A DNA stretch of 64,000 nucleotides, from the NCBI RefSeq assembly GCF_040187885.1, contig NZ_JBDPLH010000002.1, positions 682,001 through 746,000 on the forward strand, written 5' to 3'. Origin of the DNA: Roseateles_E cavernae. Its GTDB lineage: Bacteria > Pseudomonadota > Gammaproteobacteria > Burkholderiales > Burkholderiaceae_C. Shown piece after piece: positions 60,297 through 64,000 of the stretch. Position 1 is the stretch's first letter. Each line of letters opens with the position of its first letter. The position numbers and the translations under genes are program-made. Below the pieces are notes generated by a model. The model was not told where the DNA came from. It was given only the letters and a program-made list of their open reading frames with translations, and ran no database searches.

Positions 60297-62117
60297 ATGA
60301 AAGCCGCTGCCTTGCCCCGCTTCCCTCGACTTTACTCACTGCTGTTCTGCCTGGCGCTGAGCACCTTGCTGAGCCCTGCCCGGGCCGACGAGGACCCGCC
60401 GGCGCGGGCCGGTCGTGTGGCCGAGATCAGCGGCGAAGCCTGGCTGTTCGATGCCGAAGACAAGGAATGGGTGCAGCTGGAGCGCAACCAGACCATAGGC
60501 CCGGGCGACCGCCTGCGCACCGATGGGGGCGGCCGGCTCAGCCTGCGGGTCGGCTCGACCAGTCTGTGGCTGGACGAGGACAGCGATCTGGAGTTCAGCC
60601 GGCTTGATGATGGCCGGGTCGAGCTCCGGCTCGACAAGGGCTCGCTGGCGCTGCGGCTGCGCAACCGTGAAGAGGTCAACGACTACCTGCTGCTGACCCG
60701 CGAGGGCCGTTTCAGCGCCGAGCGCGAGGGCCTGTACCGCATCGACCAGCTCGAGCGCGGCAGCCGTGCGCTGAACTGGGAGGGCAGCCTGCGCTTCGAT
60801 TCGCGTGCGCGCGAGGCCGCGCCGGTCTGGCTGCAGGCCGACGAGCAGGCCGAATTCTGGTGGGCCGACGGCCCGCGCACCGAGCGCCAGCGCCTGCAGC
60901 GCGACGAGTTCGCCGACTGGCTGCTGGCGCAGCGCGAGGCCGAGGGCCGTCATCTGGCCAACAGCTATGTGTCGCCCGAGATGACCGGCGCCGATGAGCT
61001 GGACCGCCACGGCCGCTGGGAGCAGAGCAGCGAGTACGGCCCGCTGTGGACGCCCAGCGTGGTGGCGGTCGACTGGGCGCCTTATCGCTACGGCCGCTGG
61101 GGCTGGACGCGCGCCTGGGGCTGGAGCTGGATCGATGCCGCGCCCTGGGGCTTCGCGCCCTTCCACTATGGCCGCTGGGTGCATCACGGCGGGCGTTGGT
61201 GCTGGGCCCCCGGCGCCTTTGTGGCGCGGCCGGTCTATGCGCCCGCCCTGGTGGCCTGGGTCGGCGGGCCGGCGGTCAGCGTTGGCATCCATATCGGCGG
61301 CGGCCGGCCGCCGCCGCCGCGCTATGGCTGGTATCCGCTGGCGCCGCGCGAGGCCTATCTGCCCGGCTATCGCCACAGCCCGGGCTACTGGCAGCGGGTC
61401 AACCGCGAGCACGGCCAGGGCTGGCAGGGACGCCCCGAGCATCGCCGCCATCGCAATATCGATGTGCCCGGCGCCGTCAGCCTGCTGCCCGAGCAAGGGC
61501 GAGGCCGGCCTTCGCCCTTCAACCCCGGCCAGATGGGGCCGCTGCGGCCGGTGACCCAGGTGCCCGGGCGTGGCGAACTGCCGCAGTGGCAGGTGCCGCG
61601 CGTGCGCCCGCCGCAGGCCATCGTCGAGCCCCGGCCGCCACGCGAGCGCCCCGAGCGCCCCGAGCGCATTGACCGGGTCGATCGAATCGATCGCAACGAG
61701 CGCTTTGAACGCATCGAGCGTCCCGATCGGGGCGACCGGGCCGAGCGCGGCGAGCGCTTCGAGCGACCGGGCTGGACGACCCGACCCGGCCGGCCGGCCG
61801 ATGGCGTGGCGCCGCCGCGCCCGACGCCGAATCCGAATGCGGGGCGCTCTGATGAGCCGCTGCCGTCCCGCGAGTTCCATGGTCGGCCGCCTGGCTTCGA
61901 GCCGCGCGTCCCCGGGCGTGTCCAGGAACGCGGCGCCGAGCCCCGGCCGCAGCCCCAGATCGGTATCCCGGCTCCGCCGCGCGGCATCGAGCGGCCGCAG
62001 CGTGAGGCCGAGCCGGCGCGGCCGCCGCAGGTGCAGCAGCCGCAGGAGCGCGGCCCGCAGCGCGGGCGCGGCGAATGGACCGGCGGGCCGGGCCGGCGCG
62101 GCGAGCAGGCTCAGTGA
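60297..62117 (+). CDS. Exported FecR-domain (DUF6600-type) protein with long charged Pro/Arg tail
   Basis: A 606-residue exported protein. Signal peptide about 1-31 (ends SPARA). A FecR-like beta domain follows (about 38-150: AEISGEAWLFDAEDKEWVQL, then GPGDRLRTDGGGRLSLRVG). A Trp/Tyr-rich region (about 250-345: GRWGWTRAWGWSWIDAAPWG) matches the DUF6600 type. Residues about 448-492 are a three-residue periodic tract of E/D-R-x units (PERIDRVDRIDRNERFERIE), and the remaining C-terminus is Pro/Arg/Glu-rich and probably disordered. An outer-envelope structural role is likely but unproven. ATG 60297 has GGAGA ahead of it; upstream in-frame ATG 60264 is possible. Confidence 0.78.
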   Translation: MKAAALPRFPRLYSLLFCLALSTLLSPARADEDPPARAGRVAEISGEAWLFDAEDKEWVQLERNQTIGPGDRLRTDGGGRLSLRVGSTSLWLDEDSDLEFSRLDDGRVELRLDKGSLALRLRNREEVNDYLLLTREGRFSAEREGLYRIDQLERGSRALNWEGSLRFDSRAREAAPVWLQADEQAEFWWADGPRTERQRLQRDEFADWLLAQREAEGRHLANSYVSPEMTGADELDRHGRWEQSSEYGPLWTPSVVAVDWAPYRYGRWGWTRAWGWSWIDAAPWGFAPFHYGRWVHHGGRWCWAPGAFVARPVYAPALVAWVGGPAVSVGIHIGGGRPPPPRYGWYPLAPREAYLPGYRHSPGYWQRVNREHGQGWQGRPEHRRHRNIDVPGAVSLLPEQGRGRPSPFNPGQMGPLRPVTQVPGRGELPQWQVPRVRPPQAIVEPRPPRERPERPERIDRVDRIDRNERFERIERPDRGDRAERGERFERPGWTTRPGRPADGVAPPRPTPNPNAGRSDEPLPSREFHGRPPGFEPRVPGRVQERGAEPRPQPQIGIPAPPRGIERPQREAEPARPPQVQQPQERGPQRGRGEWTGGPGRRGEQAQ

Positions 62118-62118
62118 G

Positions 62119-62763
62119 TCAGAGCAGCGGCCGCAAGGCCCGCCAGACCTGGCCCAGCATCAGCGGATGGGCCTTGGCCAGCGGGTGGATGCGGTCGCCC
62201 TGGAACCAGCTCTCGGCATCCGGCCGGTCGGCCACGCCCGCCAGCAAAAAGGGCGTCAGCGCGGTCTTCTCGGCCCGCGCCACCGCTTCGAACAGCGCGG
62301 CGAAATCGCGCCCGTAGCTGGCGCCGTAGTTCGGCGGCACCTGCATGCCGACCAGCAGCACCTTGGCGCCGGCGGCCTTGCCGGCGCGCACCATGGCCTG
62401 CAGGTTCTCCCGCGTCATCGTCAGCGGCAGGCCGCGCAACGCGTCATTGCCGCCCAGCTCGATGATCAGGTGCGTGGGTCGGTGCTGGCTCAGCAGGGCC
62501 GGCAGGCGCGAACGCCCGCCCGAGCTGGTGTCGCCGCTGATGCTGGCATTGACCACCTGGGCCGCCAGTTTCTCGTCCTTGAGCTTCTGCTCCAGCAGCG
62601 CGACCCAGCCGCTGCCGCGCGCAATGCCATACTCGGCCGACAGGCTGTCGCCCAGCACGACGATGCGGCGTGACGCTGAGCCGGCCGCGGTCTGCGCAAG
62701 ACCTGGCACCGTCATCAGCAAAGCCGGCAGGCTACAGTGTTGAATCCATTGACGACGTTTCAT
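62119..62763 (-). CDS. tesA: Arylesterase / acyl-CoA thioesterase I, SGNH family
   Basis: A 214-residue exported GDSL esterase: signal peptide about 1-27, catalytic S40 (VVLGDSLSAEYG), oxyanion residues G79 region (SISGDTSSGG) and N106 (LGGNDALRG), and D190/H193 (GDRIHPLAKAH). It matches the TesA/PldC/ArylE group that hydrolyses thioesters and lysophospholipids in the periplasm. It is divergent from the ABC ATPase with only 15 bases between starts, the usual tesA-ybbA pair. Confidence 0.92.
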   Translation of the reverse strand: MKRRQWIQHCSLPALLMTVPGLAQTAAGSASRRIVVLGDSLSAEYGIARGSGWVALLEQKLKDEKLAAQVVNASISGDTSSGGRSRLPALLSQHRPTHLIIELGGNDALRGLPLTMTRENLQAMVRAGKAAGAKVLLVGMQVPPNYGASYGRDFAALFEAVARAEKTALTPFLLAGVADRPDAESWFQGDRIHPLAKAHPLMLGQVWRALRPLL

Positions 62764-62778
62764 CCCGATCCGAATCCT

Positions 62779-63465
62779 ATGTCTGAAGTGATTTCCGCAG
62801 CGATTGTTGAGGTCGACCACGTCGGCAAGCAGGTGCAGGACGCGACCGGCGTGCTGACGATTCTGCATGACATCTCGTTCACGCTGGCCGCGCGCGAGTC
62901 GGTGGCCATCGTCGGCGCCTCGGGCTCGGGCAAGAGCACCTTGCTGGCCATTCTGGCGGGCCTGGACACACCCAGCAGCGGCACGGTGCGCCTGGCCGGC
63001 CAGGATCTGTTCGTGCTGGACGAGGACCAGCGCGCCGCCCAGCGCGCGCTGCACATCGGTTTCGTGTTCCAGAGCTTTCAGCTGCTGGGCAATCTGACCG
63101 CGCTGGAGAACGTGATGCTGCCGCTGGAGCTGCGCGGCGAGCGCGAGGCCCGGGCGCTGGCCACGCAGATGCTGCAGCGGGTCGGCCTCGGCGAGCGGCT
63201 CGGGCACTATCCGCGCGTGCTGTCCGGCGGCGAGCAGCAGCGGGTGGCGCTGGCGCGGGCCTTTGTGCAGCGCCCGGCCGTGCTGCTGGCCGATGAGCCG
63301 ACCGGCAGCCTGGACTTCGCGACCGGCGCGGCGGTGATGGCGCTGATGTTCGAGATGAACCGCGAGGCCGGCACCACCTTGGTGCTGGTGACGCACGATC
63401 CGGCGATTGCGGCGCGCTGCCAGCGCCAGCTGCGCATCGAAGCGGGGCGCCTGGCCACGGCCTGA
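62779..63465 (+). CDS. ABC transporter ATP-binding protein (YbbA/LolD-like)
   Basis: A 228-residue ATPase of the MacB/LolD type: Walker A GASGSGKST (46-54), Q-loop FVFQSFQLL, signature LSGGEQQRVALARA, Walker B VLLADEPTGSLD and H-loop VTHDP. In the standard arrangement ybbA lies beside tesA and works with a membrane partner (YbbP), which is not found in the window. The substrate is unknown. ATG 62779 was chosen because it opens the conserved region. Confidence 0.9.
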   Translation: MSEVISAAIVEVDHVGKQVQDATGVLTILHDISFTLAARESVAIVGASGSGKSTLLAILAGLDTPSSGTVRLAGQDLFVLDEDQRAAQRALHIGFVFQSFQLLGNLTALENVMLPLELRGEREARALATQMLQRVGLGERLGHYPRVLSGGEQQRVALARAFVQRPAVLLADEPTGSLDFATGAAVMALMFEMNREAGTTLVLVTHDPAIAARCQRQLRIEAGRLATA

Positions 63466-63537
63466 TGTTCGATTAGTGCAAGCCTGCAGCGTTTGTGTCC
63501 ATTGAGAAGCGCGCCGGCGCCGGCTACGCTTGGCCGA

Positions 63538-64000
63538 TGGTGAATCCTCCCGCTGCGATCCGCACCCAGGTCGCCATCATCGGCGCCGGCCCGGCCGGCC
63601 TGCTGCTCGGCCAGCTGCTGGCCAAGGCCGGCATCGCCAACGTCATCATCGAACAGCGCAGCCGCGCCCATGTGCTGTCGCGCATCCGCGCCGGCGTGCT
63701 GGAGCCGGGCACGGTGGCCTTGCTGGACGAGGCCGGGGTCGGCCAGCGCCTGCATCGCGAGGGTCTGCCGCATGGCGGCTTCGAGCTGTGCATCGGCGAC
63801 CGGCTGCAGCGCATCGATCTGCAGGCGCTGACCGGCAAGCAGGTGACGATTTACGGCCAGACCGAGCTGACCCGCGATCTGATGGACGCGCGCACCGACG
63901 CGGGGCTGGAGATCGTCTACGAGGCCCAGCAGGTCGAGGTGCTGGACTTTGACGGCCGGCAGCCCTGGGTGCGCTTTGTCCAGGACGGCCAGGCCCGCGA
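63538..64000 (+). CDS. pobA: 4-hydroxybenzoate 3-monooxygenase, 3' truncated by the window
   Basis: The first 154 residues of a flavoprotein hydroxylase that makes protocatechuate from 4-hydroxybenzoate. The ADP-binding motif GAGPAGL (17-23) and the p-hydroxybenzoate-hydroxylase-specific RIRAGVLEPGTVALLDEAGV are clear, followed by the FAD-proximal QVTIYGQTELTRDLMDA region. ATG 63538 was chosen because it begins the conserved start, with no alternative upstream. The reading frame is open to the window end. An IclR gene of the PcaR/PobR type lies at 47.5-48.3 kb, too far for direct inference. Confidence 0.94.

Noticed and set aside
63530..63952. Open reading frame overlapping the start of pobA in another frame
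   Set aside because: The pobA frame carries GAGPAGL and the other flavoprotein motifs; this frame is Arg/Ala/Gly-rich noise.

Overview
The window is high-GC (roughly 68-70 percent) chromosomal DNA packed with genes, most of them separated by a few bases or overlapping. The gene content points to a betaproteobacterium of the order Burkholderiales, most like the Roseateles / Rubrivivax / Pelomonas group (Sphaerotilaceae or Comamonadaceae). Supporting features are a phaC-phaA-phaB polyhydroxyalkanoate operon, an aceE-aceF-lpdA operon whose lpdA carries its own lipoyl domain, a Bug-type tricarboxylate-binding protein, glnA-ntrB-ntrC, and a recurrent GGAGACAA ribosome-binding leader. I see no rRNA, tRNA, CRISPR array, transposase, integrase or prophage gene. 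The window reads as core chromosome with ordinary accessory genes.

Layout. 1-6.5 kb: the end of a sodium:proton antiporter gene, a D-2-hydroxyacid dehydrogenase, a compact UvrD-like helicase and a GGDEF-EAL protein. 6.5-10.5 kb: a LysR regulator divergent from a solute receptor / CoA-transferase / CitE-like lyase operon that looks like an organic-acid uptake and CoA-cleavage pathway. 10.6-14.1 kb: small genes (DUF1877, DEDD exonuclease, a frameshifted VOC gene, GNAT, membrane protein, VOC, P-loop kinase). 14.3-17 kb: rmuC and an MFS exporter. 17-19.5 kb: a TonB-dependent receptor behind a perfect LacI/PurR-type operator. 19.5-24 kb: alpha/beta hydrolase, DUF192 protein, oligopeptidase A and FolD. 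24-33.7 kb: a PAS histidine kinase / response regulator pair divergent from the pyruvate dehydrogenase operon, which ends in a clear terminator.

33.7-43.5 kb: PaiB-like and LysR genes, small hypothetical proteins, an HDOD protein divergent from a LapG-LapD pair (periplasmic protease and inside-out c-di-GMP receptor), NUDIX hydrolase, maleylacetoacetate isomerase and PgeF. 43.5-48.3 kb: the PHB synthesis operon convergent with an IclR regulator. 48.3-53.8 kb: an AIM24-type protein with its own terminator, then a tightly coupled run (beta-propeller, polysaccharide deacetylase, fatty acid hydroxylase, EI24, molybdopterin-binding domain). 53.7-58.7 kb: glnA with a sigma-54 promoter and two NtrC enhancer sites, the first inside the last codons of the preceding gene, then a DUF4124 protein and ntrB-ntrC. 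58.7-64 kb: MBL hydrolase, peptide deformylase, a FecR-type protein with a long charged tail, TesA, an ABC ATPase and the start of pobA.

Two regulatory circuits stand out as self-contained. In nitrogen control, NtrB and NtrC are encoded just downstream of the promoter they are expected to drive. In biofilm-adhesin control, lapG and lapD are adjacent, but no LapA-type adhesin is present. No wholly new system is evident. The observations most worth following up are the glnA enhancer architecture, the LacI-type operator on the TonB receptor, the lapG-lapD pair and the organic-acid operon.
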